Of a stretch of DNA of 64,000 nt, positions 1 through 9,240 are shown one piece after another. The notes under the pieces were generated by a model, which did not search any database, was not told the origin of the DNA, and saw only the letters and a list, made by a program, of their open reading frames with translations. Made by a program: the position numbers and the translations under genes. This DNA comes from Bolinopsis microptera (lineage: Eukaryota > Ctenophora > Tentaculata > Lobata > Bolinopsidae): the NCBI RefSeq assembly GCF_026151205.1, contig NC_087082.1, positions 715,501-779,500 of the forward strand, given 5' to 3'. The number at the start of each line of letters is the position of its first letter. Position 1 is the stretch's first letter.

Positions 1-675
1 TGAATATACCTCGTATAAGATCCAAATTTTACGCTGCTGAAAACTTCTTCATTAGTATTTGCAACCCACTAGAAATGCCAAGTTTGCCTATTTGATTCTG
101 CAATTGTAGAACGTTTGACCCTCAATACAATCTTATTTTTTTTTCAGCTCAGAGTTTTTCCAAGTTTATTTAACTTCTAATTCTGATAGAAAGCCTACAG
201 TTACATTTACTAAGTACACGGACTGTACAGAGAAGCAAACTTCATCTTTAAAATTTGAGGCAGTGACAGTGGTTAATTTTAGAATATTTGCAGTTTTTCT
301 CCAATTAATTAGACACGATTGAAGGGTCGATACATATAACCTGTTTTCGCTCTTCAATAGATATAACATAGTATGATAGATTGATAGCTATAGTATATTG
401 AAACATAGTAATATGAGACTAGGAGTTCCTACACGCTAATGTATATCTATACTGTACCCTCGACATGAGTACTGACTGCTGAGATGATACAACTGCTTTT
501 ATTAACACAATATAAATATTTCATTGCAATATAATTTATTTTACATACTGTAGTTTGCGTACTTACTATAGATTATCTCAAAGAATAATTAGCGTGCTTG
601 CAAGACCAGTTGGTATTTTAGCACGCTTTATTCACTGCTACCCATTCAACCATTCCAACACATCTTGTTAATGAT
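1..675. repeat. dispersed AT-rich repeat, no gene
   Basis: This stretch has no convincing coding region. It is one copy of a repeat that recurs at about 1567-2170, 2340-2830 and 3900-4140. The shared landmark is the sequence around GCTTGCAAGACCAGTTGG followed by a CTGCTACCCATTCAAC block. The copy is interrupted at 676 by an inverted-repeat element and continues at 1567. The function is unknown, and it is probably a non-autonomous mobile element or a degenerate long repeat. Confidence 0.6.
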
Positions 676-1566
676 CCTTATCGGACCTTATTTGGACGGA
701 CATTACATGAACGGACATAATTATGAACGGACATTAATATGAACGCTCGAAGGCATTCAAAACCATCAAAAATCCGAATTTTTTTGACTTTTTTCAATTT
801 CATCAAATGATTTTTAAATCCATTTTTTATACAGTAAGTAAGAAAAGCAGTCATTAAACAGTAAAAATGTTAAAGTATGTGTACATGATGATGATCAGTG
901 TCTAATATCACATATCATCTTCATCAAATGGGTTTTCGTGCATGAAATAGTCCATGCTTAAAGCATCAGTGATTTCTAGCTTTATGGAAACCCTCTTTTA
1001 TCAAACTACCCCAGTCCTGCATTTCAGTGTTAACTTTTACAAGCCATCGGCGGTAAGTGGTTTTATTCTTAGACAACTTTAGGTTAACCTAACATCACGT
1101 GGAGCTTTCCTAACACTGTTTCATTACCTCCCCTGAGAAATATGAACTATAACAACGTCGGACAATGTCCTTGGCAACACGATTTACCGTAATATCTAGA
1201 GGCTGGAACAAGTTTGTCATGTTATGTTGGCGGGGACTAGCTCATGAACTATGTTGTTGAGTGCTATATTTTCGTTGACTTTTTCCGCCAAGTGACCTTG
1301 AAAAGATCATATACGTAGTCAGGTTTTCTGTGCCTCGGCAGACCAAGGAGAACCTTTCCGTCGTTAACTTACGGCACAATAAAGTTCTCATAGTTGTCAT
1401 ATTCTGGACAAAAAGTTCGAAATGGAAACATTTTTGAACAAATTTCAACGGACTTTAGGTTGGACGGACATTAATTGAACCGACTTTATTTGAAACGGAC
1501 ATTAAGATGAACGCTAGGGCCCTCCAGCGTACAAGTAACTGTCCGTCCAAATAAGGTCCGATAAGG
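676..1566. mobile_element. 891-bp non-autonomous element with perfect 26-bp terminal inverted repeats
   Basis: The left end reads CCTTATCGGACCTTATTTGG and continues to 26 bases; the right end is its exact reverse complement. Both ends also carry repeated motifs of the type ACGGACATTAATATGAACG. The flanks join to give the uninterrupted repeat seen at about 2520-2560, so this is an insertion into a pre-existing repeat. A target duplication longer than 1-2 bases is not evident. No transposase is encoded; short internal frames show no recognisable domain. It is probably a MITE or a deletion derivative, and I cannot assign the superfamily. Confidence 0.8.
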
Positions 1567-2181
1567 TAGTACCATTTGAACCGGTATTACTGCCCGAGAT
1601 TAAAAGACAAGATCGTTATCTGAGCCCAACTTCTAGTTATTTCTTAATTAGCCTTGTCAACAACAGTGTTGAAATAGTGATCAAATAAAATTAGCTCTAC
1701 TTTTATCAACACAATGATCAATATTTCATTGCAATATGATTTACTTTACTTACTGTATTTTGCTTACTTATAGATTTTTAAGGATTACACTTAACCTACT
1801 GCTACCCATTCAACATTCCATCCCATCTTGTTAATAATAGTACCATTTGAACACTTACATTGGGTGCCAGTGTTTAGTGTGTATATATTCGGTATTGATA
1901 ATATGCGAGCATAGAGGGTGTTTATTGAATTACCTCGCATAATATTCAAATATTTACGCCTCGCTGCTGAAAACTTCTTCATTAGTATTTGCACCCACTG
2001 GAAATGCCAAGTTTGCCTATTTGATTCTGCAATTGTAGAACGTTTGACCCTCAAAACAATCTTTATTTTTTTCAGCTCGGAGTTTTTCGAGCTGAAAAAA
2101 AAACTGTAGGCTTTTTTAGAAAAGCCTACAGTTACATTTACTAAGTACACGAACTGTACTTGACTTACTTGACTGACTTAA
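1567..2181. repeat. continuation of dispersed repeat, two partial copies
   Basis: After the inserted element the repeat resumes with the block TAGTACCATTTGAACCGG. A second partial copy follows at about 1791-2150, related to the first 200 bases of the window (for example GAAATGCCAAGTTTGCC occurs in both). No gene is supported. Confidence 0.55.
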
Positions 2182-2390
2182 GGCGGGTGGTATTCCCGAG
2201 ATCCATTGACAACAGTTCTCCACAGCTTTCTGTCCTCCATCAGTTTAGCTATCTCATCTACTGACTTCAGCCCAGTATCTGCTTTTAGGTTATCTAGTAG
2301 TGTCAAACGAACTGTACAAGAGAAGCAAACTTCATCTTTAAACTTTGAGATGATACAGCTGCTTTTATTAACACAATATAAATATTTCAT
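2182..2390 (-). pseudogene. LINE reverse-transcriptase C-terminal fragment
   Basis: A minus-strand frame contains LMEDRKLWRTVVNGSRE, which resembles the extreme C-terminal tail of the pol protein of many non-LTR retrotransposons (a pattern of the type A-x-DR-x-x-W-x-x-x-V). Only about 45 residues look coding, and no reverse transcriptase or endonuclease precedes it. It therefore looks like a 5'-truncated LINE relic embedded in the dispersed repeat. The assignment rests on one short motif and could be chance. Confidence 0.4.
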
Positions 2391-3300
2391 TGCAATATAA
2401 TTTACTTTATTTACTGTATTTTGCTTACTTATAGATATTTAAAGAATAATTAGCGTGCTTGCAAGACCAGTTGGTATTTTTAGCACGCTTTATTCACTGC
2501 TACCCATTCAACATTTCCAACACATCTTGTTAATGATAGTACCATTTGAACCGGTATTACTGCCCGAGATTAAAAGACAAGATCGTTATCTGAGCCCAAC
2601 TTCTAATTATTTCTTAATTAGCCTTGTCAACAACAGTGTTGAAAATAGTGATTAAATAAAATTAGCTCTACTTTTATCAACACATGATAAATATTTCATT
2701 GCAATATGATTTACTTTACTTACTGTATTTTGCTTACTTATAGATTTTTTAAGGATTACACTTAACCTACTGCTACCCATTCAACATTCCATCCCATCTT
2801 GTTAATAATAGTACCATTTGAACAGGTATTACTAGGAGATTGGATCAGTCATATCATTAAATTGGCACCATCACTTCTCCTTTTATTTCCAATCTTATTG
2901 CAATTAAAGATTTCAAATTAGAAACTCATTACAAAATTTCAATAAACTTCACATTGTGATTAGAAATACTGTTCCCACTGGGCACTGTGGAATAAGTTAA
3001 TTATTAAATTATCCTAAACATCATATTATAATAGTTTAAAGTTATATGACTTCGATCTTTATTCCCTCTTTCAACATTACAGAAATTTCTTGTCGCTTCG
3101 TGAATCATGTTGAAAGTTGATGTAATGTAAAAGATATGAGGTCTAAGAACTGAGGATTTCTTCCCAGCTAATGATTCTAGTTACCTGCTTACTTCAGTTC
3201 CAGTCAGCACTTTGTTGAAAATGTTAAATTTGTACATTTCTCCTCCTATCCGAAGATGTTCTCTTCTTTGTCTCCAGGACACTGTTTGCAAGGCACTGTT
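2391..3300. repeat. dispersed repeat copy, no gene
   Basis: This is another copy of the repeat seen at 1-675 and at 3900-4560, which share nearly identical blocks such as TTCAACATTACAGAAATTTC. The two copies (about 2830-3260 and 4110-4560) are parallel, suggesting a tandem duplication of about 1.3 kb. No coding potential is seen. Confidence 0.55.
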
Positions 3301-3301
3301 T

Positions 3302-3410
3302 GCGAACATTGATTCGTAACCTGGGATTACTATATAAATACTCGTGGTCTCGGAAACTTTGTTCGCAGACTGACGCTGAACCTAATGTGTTAATAATAAC
3401 CTTGGCCTCC
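3302..3410 (-). pseudogene. hAT transposase dimerisation-domain fragment (second copy)
   Basis: This 100-base block is nearly identical to 5759-5865, where the longer hAT fragment encodes NTLGSASVCEQSF and the following dimerisation region. Here the block is joined upstream (on the minus strand) to a different, unrelated coding segment at 3411-3801. The copy is therefore a truncated or chimeric relic. It cannot encode an active enzyme. Confidence 0.55.
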
Positions 3411-3801
3411 TTTTACCAGACTCTAAGAGCTGGTCAATGTCTGGCCGCCTGCGCTTCGGCCTAGGGACGAAAACTGTACGTGTGACACCTGATGATACGA
3501 CTAGTGTGACATCTGAGGTTGAAGGACCAGGATTCCCGGCACCGGAGGCGGATCCCGATGGCTCCTCCAAATCGCTTGTTATCACCACCTGAGTTACGGA
3601 AGGGGGGCCTTCTTCAAAATGAACCAAGAGGTTCATCTTCCCCGCCCCAGTTACTGCTGGTAGATGGCGGTGATTTTCTATAATCGGCCCATTTATTGAC
3701 CGCAACAATGTACATCTGAAGTCTCTTTCTGATTTCCCGTATACCTTGTAGGCACACTCCCGCAGCCGTTCGACCTCTACTGTGATGTCCTCGTATTCCA
3801 C
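3382..3801 (-). CDS. unrecognised ORF, 139 aa, joined to hAT relic
   Basis: I do not recognise this protein. The N-terminal 60 residues are of mixed composition (VERLRECAYKVYGKSERDF). The middle is Ser/Gly/Pro/Val-rich, and a basic cluster (PRPKRRRP) near residue 113 could be a nuclear localisation signal. The frame stays open about 13 codons upstream of the chosen methionine (IGLIKEVEYED), so the real start may be further out or in an exon. Its last codons overlap the hAT relic in another frame, suggesting that the gene was fused to or cut by the transposon. It may be an exon of a larger host or transposon gene. Confidence 0.35.
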   Translation of the reverse strand: MEYEDITVEVERLRECAYKVYGKSERDFRCTLLRSINGPIIENHRHLPAVTGAGKMNLLVHFEEGPPSVTQVVITSDLEEPSGSASGAGNPGPSTSDVTLVVSSGVTRTVFVPRPKRRRPDIDQLLESGKRRPRLLLTH

Positions 3802-3840
3802 CTCCTTAATCAGCCCAATCTTTTTGTATTTCGCCGTGGT

Positions 3841-5200
3841 TCATTTTAGAATATTTGCAGTTTTTCTCAATTAATTAGACACGATTGAAGGGTCGATACA
3901 TATAATAGTGATTAAATAAAATTAGCTTTACTTTTATCAACACAATGATAAATATTTCATTGCAATATGATTTACTTTATTTACTGTATTTTGCTTACTT
4001 ATAGATTTTTAAAGAATAATTAGCGTGCTTGCAAGACCAGTTGGTATTTTAGCACGCTTTTAACCTACTGCTACCCATTCAACATTCCAACACATCTTGT
4101 TAATGATAGTACCATTTGAACAGGTATTACTGGGTGATTAGATCAGTAATATCATCAAATTGGCACCATCACTTCTCCTTCTATTTCCGATCTTATTGCA
4201 ATTAAAGATTTCAAATTAGAAACTCATTACAAAATTTCAATAAACTTCACATCGTGATTAGAAATACTGTTCCCACTGTGGAACAAGTTTATTATTAAAT
4301 TATCCTAAACATCATATTATAATAGTTTAAAGTTATATGACTTCGATCTTTATTCCCTCTTTCAACATTACAGAAATTTCTTGTCGCTTCGTGAATCATG
4401 TTGAAAGTTGATGTAATGTAAAAGATATGAGGTCTAAGAACTCAGGATTTCTTCCCAGCTAATGATTCTAGTTACCTGCTTACTTCAGTTCCAGTTAGCT
4501 CTTTGTTGAAAATGTTAAATTTTTACATTTCTCCTCCTATCCGAAGATGTTCTCTTCTTTGACTCCCGGGCACTGTTTGCAGGACACTGCTTTTTTCCCC
4601 ACAAATTGTTTTAATGATTTCAGTAAATACAAATTTAAATTGTTATTAGAAATATATTTCCACTGCTATAAAAAACTTATCAAACTTATTATTATATTGA
4701 AAGTTCATGCAATGGAGAAGATACAAGGTCTTAGAACTAGATTTCTTCCTAGCTGAGAATTATAGTTTTATGTTTACTTCAGTTCCATTAGCACTATGTT
4801 TAGCTTAAACATCTCACCACCAAAGATGTTGTCTTTTTTGTCTTTCGGGCACTGTTTCTAGGACACTGCCTTTTCCCGTTAAATGTTTCTAATGATTTCA
4901 ATAAAATTTAAATTGTGATTAAAAATATATTTCCACTGCTATAAAAAACTTATCAAACTTATTATTATATGGAAGGTTTATGCAATGGAGAAGATACAAG
5001 GTCTTAGAACTGAGGATTTCTACCTAACTGAGAATTATAGTTTTATGCTTACTTCAGTTCCATTAGCACTATGTTCAGCTTATACATCTCACCACCAAAG
5101 ATGTTGTCTTCTTTGTCCCTCAGGCACTTTTAGCTGAGCACTGTTATCAGTATTGTTTAAAGTAATGATTTGCAAAACTGTTTGTTTTTGAATTATTATC
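3841..5200. repeat. array of dispersed repeats
   Basis: Three repeat types are strung together. First is a copy of the GCTTGCAAGACCAGTTGG repeat (about 3900-4100). Next is a copy of the block at 2830-3260. Last are two tandem copies, 4597-4860 and 4885-5130, of a 290-base unit with the landmark ATTTCCACTGCTATAAAAAA. That last unit also occurs at about 29390-29600, 39010-39215 and 41350-41590. No gene is visible. Confidence 0.6.
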
Positions 5201-5449
5201 ATGGGGGCCGTTGTAAAATGTAATTGTTTGCCGATGTTAGAGAAAATATACCGTTCGGGAACAAATTAAACACACAATTCTTAGGTCAGGCAAGCATTTA
5301 AAAGTAAAACATAAATTAATCAGTAGGTGAACATAGAATCAGACAAAAATTCTAAAAAATTACTAGACAATTTACTTATTTAAACAGCTTGTTTCTCTTA
5401 TTATATAGTTATTCAACTTGAAGTTAATCGAAGATTGGAATATAGTAAC

Positions 5450-5653
5450 TCAAGTTAGAGTGTGGGATGTGGGTGAGATGGTGATTTTCCCAAGCTCTCT
5501 CCGCAAGTGCTCTTCTTTATCGATAAACTTTACGTACCCCCTTGTTAGAGGGCAGCTCACTGATTTCCCCCTTACGCTGATATAGTCGTGAAGTTCGGAA
5601 ATGACGGCGGAGGGACCTTCAACTGTCAGTTGGGTCTTTCTCCTGGCCTTGTT
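5450..5653 (-). CDS. short unrecognised ORF fragment, about 66 aa
   Basis: A minus-strand frame with normal codon use reads through about 66 codons (LTVEGPSAVISELHDYISVR, later RGYVKFIDKEEHLRRELGK) and ends in a stop at 5450-5452. It begins just after a stop codon and has no methionine, so it would be an exon or a relic. I recognise no family. It lies downstream of the hAT fragment on the same strand and could be a degraded piece of the same element. Confidence 0.25.
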   Translation of the reverse strand, partial: NKARRKTQLTVEGPSAVISELHDYISVRGKSVSCPLTRGYVKFIDKEEHLRRELGKITISPTSHTLT

Positions 5654-5707
5654 TCAGCATGGCGGCCTCGTTATCGACAAACAGCTTGTTTCTCTTATAG
5701 TGAAACT

Positions 5708-6256
5708 TTAAGTTAATCGACGATTGGAATATAGAAACACAAGTTTTTGAAAACGCTCAACATTGATTCGTAACCTGCGATTACTATATAAATACTCGTG
5801 GTCTCGGAAACTTTGTTCGCAGACTGACGCTGAACCTAATGTGTTAAAAATAACCTTGGCCACCTTAGGCAGCACAACCATGTTTTCTTCGGCGTAATAA
5901 CACCAGTATGTCAACAGGTTTGGCAGTTTCTGCAAGTCATCATGGTCTCCGTTTTGCTGATAAATACTTGCTCCCTCTGTGTTGAAGTGAATTCTGTAGC
6001 TTTCTAGTTCGTGAAGAGCTCTGGCCGTTGATACCCCGCAACGCTGCACAGTGTTCTTCAAATCTTCGATGATGGCTTTATCATCGAATAATGCATACTT
6101 GACAAAGCCTGGGTTCAAGATATATGCGGTTCTGTCCCGCGCATTAGAACTCTTCCATCGATTTCTAGAAGGAGAACTTTCCAGTAGAATTATAAAGTAT
6201 GTACGATACAAATTACAATTAAATTGAAAAGTACTTCTCATCTTAGGGACATGCAT
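5708..6256 (-). pseudogene. hAT-superfamily transposase, C-terminal fragment
   Basis: hAT transposases are cut-and-paste DNA transposases with an RNase H-like fold interrupted by a helical insertion and a C-terminal dimerisation region. Here about 180 residues remain. A segment around residue 115 reads LLTYWCYYAEENMVVLPKVA, followed by NTLGSASVCEQSF and RFQKLVFLYSNRRL. This matches the typical order of the hAT C-terminal domain (Trp-rich segment, then LP-x-x-A, then S-x-x-x-E-x-x-F). The N-terminal zinc finger and catalytic aspartates are missing, so it is a 5'-truncated relic. The first 35 residues have a different, hydrophobic composition and are probably not original. Confidence 0.75.
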
Positions 6257-6402
6257 TTTATTTTCGGTCTATTTTGAAATTGTATTAAACCCTTTTTAGT
6301 AAATGTCAAAAGACTAGTGTTTGAAATTGAAAGCACTGTCTGAAATCGATTTTATTAATCTTCATTTGCAAATAATTAAAAATTACATATGTAAATAATA
6401 TG
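6245..6402. repeat. left part of repeat interrupted by a Penelope-like element
   Basis: The segment from GACATGCA through the AT-rich stretch ending GTAAATAATATG is homologous to 14265-14400. In that other copy the sequence runs on without interruption into the block that here resumes at 8025. It therefore marks a filled site. Confidence 0.7.
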
Positions 6403-7790
6403 AGTCGTCTATAGGCAAATTTAACAGAGAGTGGTACAGACAAAAACGAGGAGTACCGACAGGAGGCAGTATCTGTGTACAACTTGCAAACATAGCAGTA
6501 TACCATGTCATGCGTGAGCAAGTCTATTCAGACACGGAACTAATGGAACCTGTAAAATCGGTCAAGAGATACATAGACGACGGCTGTGGAGTATTCCATG
6601 GTACGAAAAGACAGTTTTCAAAATTCATCGCGACTGTCAATACAAGGCTAGCAGAACTTGGCCTCCACATTGATGAGAACATCATAGAAGATAACAATGT
6701 TTATGTGGCGTTCTTAGACATAAAATTTTGTTTCGACACCGCAGGTGATCTTCAGACAGACCTCCATGTTAAAGAGACTGATGCTCGCTCTTACCTGTAC
6801 TTCGGTTCCCACCACCCGAACCATACATTCAGCAGCATAGTCTATAGTGCATGCCTGAGACTCCGGCGAATCATCAATGATAACGACAGACTCCGAAAAC
6901 AAATTGATGAATTAAAAACCTTTTTCTTCCAATCCAACTACCCTAAAACTATGGTAGATAACATCAGTGAAAAAGTCAAAGGCTTTGAAAGATGCCTCAA
7001 ACCACTGGACAACTCAAACAGCAGTATCCTGGTCCCAAAGTCTCCAGAACCAGCAGTCCGCGTTATTTCAACATTTGGCAGCGATCAAGAGTTAGTAGAA
7101 TCGGTAAAAAGATTGGAACCAGAACTCAGTAGAACCAGGAGCTTCTCAGGATTATCTGGTTCCCATACAAGTGGAAACACCCCAGGCTCCCCAATATCAT
7201 CTAGAGCCGGTACATCACGCCCTATCTTCAAATTCGTCAGACGTACTGGAACATCATTTAGAAGGAAGTTAGTCAAAGCAAAACAGTTTGCGGATGACTT
7301 AACCCAACCTCACACAAGACCATGTGGGGGCAGACACTGCGGTACCTGTAACATCATATCTCCACATCCATCAATAACAGTCAATGGACAGCGAGCCAAA
7401 GCAGTGTCTGGTACATGTGTCAGCTACAATGTTGTATACATCTTCAGTTGCCAACTTTGTAATATGTGTTATGTAGGAAGAACGGTGCAGCCCCTAAGGG
7501 CACGAGTAAACGAACATCGCGCCCATTACTACAAACTCATTTCGGACAATACGTTTGTCCCTGAAGAAAACGACGACGGATTCAGCTTGGGTAAACACCT
7601 TGTAGAAGTTCATAACATGAAACAACGTGACAATTTCAACCAGGCTTATAAAGTGTCAATTCTCAGTAATAGTAGTCCAAGAACTCTAGAAGTAGATGAA
7701 CACCGTTATATTCAGAAACTAAGAACTATACGTCCATTGGGGCTCAATGCCGTGGACCCGTTTGGGATTCCATTATTGGATTTATCTTAA
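6403..7790 (+). CDS. Penelope-like reverse transcriptase (C-terminal half) plus GIY-YIG endonuclease
   Basis: The product copies element RNA into DNA and nicks the target with its endonuclease. The frame is open from the 5' breakpoint, so the first ATG (6510) is internal. Before it the frame encodes QKRGVPTGGSICVQLANIAV, an RT motif of the G-x-P-x-G-G type. Counting from that ATG, RYIDDG at residues 20-25 is the catalytic RT motif. A Ser/Pro-rich linker is at about 165-250 and a CGGRHCGTC zinc-binding motif at about 270. The GIY-YIG core (VVYIFSCQLCNMCYVG) starts at about 308 and is followed by an Arg and HRAHY. This is the canonical order, RT then endonuclease, of Penelope/Neptune-type elements. 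The frame is intact to the stop, but the missing N-terminal RT half makes it inactive. Confidence 0.85.
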
Positions 7791-8024
7791 AAGTTTTTCC
7801 ATTGCATTGGGGCACAAAAGTTATGTTTTTAAAAATATTCATAGGTATCGTTTTTAGTTGTGTCATTTCATTTCCAATGTTACACTTTGTAGGAACTGAT
7901 ATTAACCGAGTTTCTGATTCAGGATGTTACTGAAGATAGTAATGAAAATGTTTTAACACCTCAGTACTGTGTTTTACTACAGCTCAACCTGCTCAGTCTG
8001 ACTATTTGGGAATTTAAACTCTTG
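6403..8024 (+). mobile_element. 5'-truncated Penelope-like retroelement with 12-bp target duplication
   Basis: The element is bounded by direct copies of GTAAATAATATG (6391-6402 and 8025-8036), and a homologous unfilled site exists near 14390-14400. It starts inside the reverse-transcriptase domain and ends about 234 bases after the stop codon. Penelope-like elements prime reverse transcription at a nick and often insert with 5' truncation, which fits this structure. The 3' non-coding region is AT-rich and shows no poly-A tail. Confidence 0.85.
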
Positions 8025-8544
8025 GTAAATAATATGTAATTACTTATAATATAAATATTATATTATATTGCGTTAACCTGTAATTTAGCTCTGACGTTCA
8101 TCAATTCCTTGAAAAGCTTTCTAAAGTGTTAATCAGGTTTTGATGTTTGGACAGTTCGCCTCGTCTATCACGAACAAACGACACTTGTCCTGTACTTCTC
8201 TTAACACCTGACAATACATAATTATGTCATACATATTGTGTACACATTATGTCATTGTTTAACTTAACATTTGTTATTAAATACGATATTTTAGGGGCCG
8301 ACTTCCAACTCCTTTTTTTTTTCAAAAACAAGAACATTGTTTGATTGCGAATCAATAATGAGTATTTTTAAAATTACGAACTTGATCACCCTTCTGACTG
8401 AAGAACACCTCTGGGTTAGCTACAACAGCATTATACTCAGTAGAAAATAATGACAGAGCCTGTATTATTCGTAACTACCAAGCCTATTTAAACTGAAAAC
8501 GAAAACATTATCTCATATAATGACCTACATAAGATAATTATACT

Positions 8545-8613
8545 CAGTGGCGTAACGAAGGGCCCCGCCGACCCCGCAGTGCGGGGAGGGGGGGGGGCAA
8601 CGTTACGCCACTG
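8545..8613. mobile_element. 69-bp MITE with CAGTGGCGTAACG inverted ends
   Basis: The 13-base termini CAGTGGCGTAACG and CGTTACGCCACTG are perfect inverted repeats. They enclose a GC-rich core with CCCCGC/GCGGGG complementarity and a run of ten to eleven G. Homologous copies of the host repeat at about 22580 and 39480 lack this insert. Ends of the CAGTGGCG type are common among hAT-like MITEs, but the flanking octamers match poorly, so the superfamily is uncertain. Confidence 0.75.
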
Positions 8614-8760
8614 GTTGTATTCAGATGCATATGTGTCCAGGCATCTCTGAATCGCAGGTATGAACACCGCTGCCAGTATTTCTTTATCTGTTTGATCCTC
8701 CTTGTCATAGTGTCCTTCGTTGAGCAAGTAGGACAAATACTGCTTGAACCGAGTTTCAAC
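8614..8760 (-). pseudogene. exon copy with MITE insertion and lost splice acceptor
   Basis: This minus-strand exon encodes VETRFKQYLSYLLNEGHYDK and continues, closely matching the exons at 22575-22731 and 39474-39630. Those intact copies have a CAG acceptor; here the corresponding trinucleotide reads CAA. The donor end has been replaced by the inserted MITE. The copy is therefore non-functional. The protein family is not recognised. Confidence 0.6.
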
Positions 8761-9106
8761 TTGTGAATTATGAATAGAAACATATTTTATATGCTTCCGT
8801 AGGCAATCAGACACAAACATAAGATGAAACCATGTAAAATAATGGCGGCTTGGTTTTGCTTAAGCCGATTAACCCTTACCCTTCGCAGCTGGAAAGTAGT
8901 GACCTAGAAAGTAAAAGAATGGAAAAAATGTTAAAAAAAGAAAAGAAAACCAGACAAAAACTTACAGAGAAATGAGATTAAACACTGGATGAAAAAACAA
9001 TGAAAATAATAAGTAGGAAGAAAAAAGGAAATGTTTCAAAGAGAAAGAACTATAAAAATATCAGCACACTTTGAACCTTTACCAATAGTTGAAATTCGAC
9101 ATATGA

Positions 9107-9236
9107 CGTCATCTAGCGTCATCTAGCGTCATCTAGCGTCATCTAGCGTCATCTAGCGTCATCTAGCGTCATCTAGCGTCATCTAGCGTGAAATATCGCC
9201 AGATGATGATGGATGTCGCTAGATCACGCTAGATCA
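9107..9236. repeat. decamer satellite (TCATCTAGCG)n and relatives
   Basis: About eight perfect tandem copies of the decamer TCATCTAGCG occupy 9107-9188. They are followed by degenerate units such as GCTAGATCAC. The same ATCTAGCG core reappears on the other side of the LINE at 12970-13320, so the retrotransposon appears to lie within or beside a decamer array. Confidence 0.85.
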
Positions 9237-9240
9237 CGCC

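Larger units (their letters stand above)
8025..9067 (-). repeat. helicase-family repeat unit, partial copy
   Basis: This is one copy of a larger unit that recurs at 14400-14640 continued by 18384-19390, at 22260-23100 and at 39235-39990. Landmarks are CACGAACAAACGACACTTG, the block GATTGCGAATCAATAATGAG and the purine-rich GATTAAACAC-to-AGGAAATGTTT stretch near its end. The unit contains exons on the minus strand. This copy is interrupted at 9067 by the LINE and satellite block, and the repeat resumes near 14070. Confidence 0.65.

Noticed and set aside
9107-9188. Possible CRISPR-like array of short repeats
   Set aside because: Units are contiguous decamers without spacers, in a eukaryotic repeat landscape.
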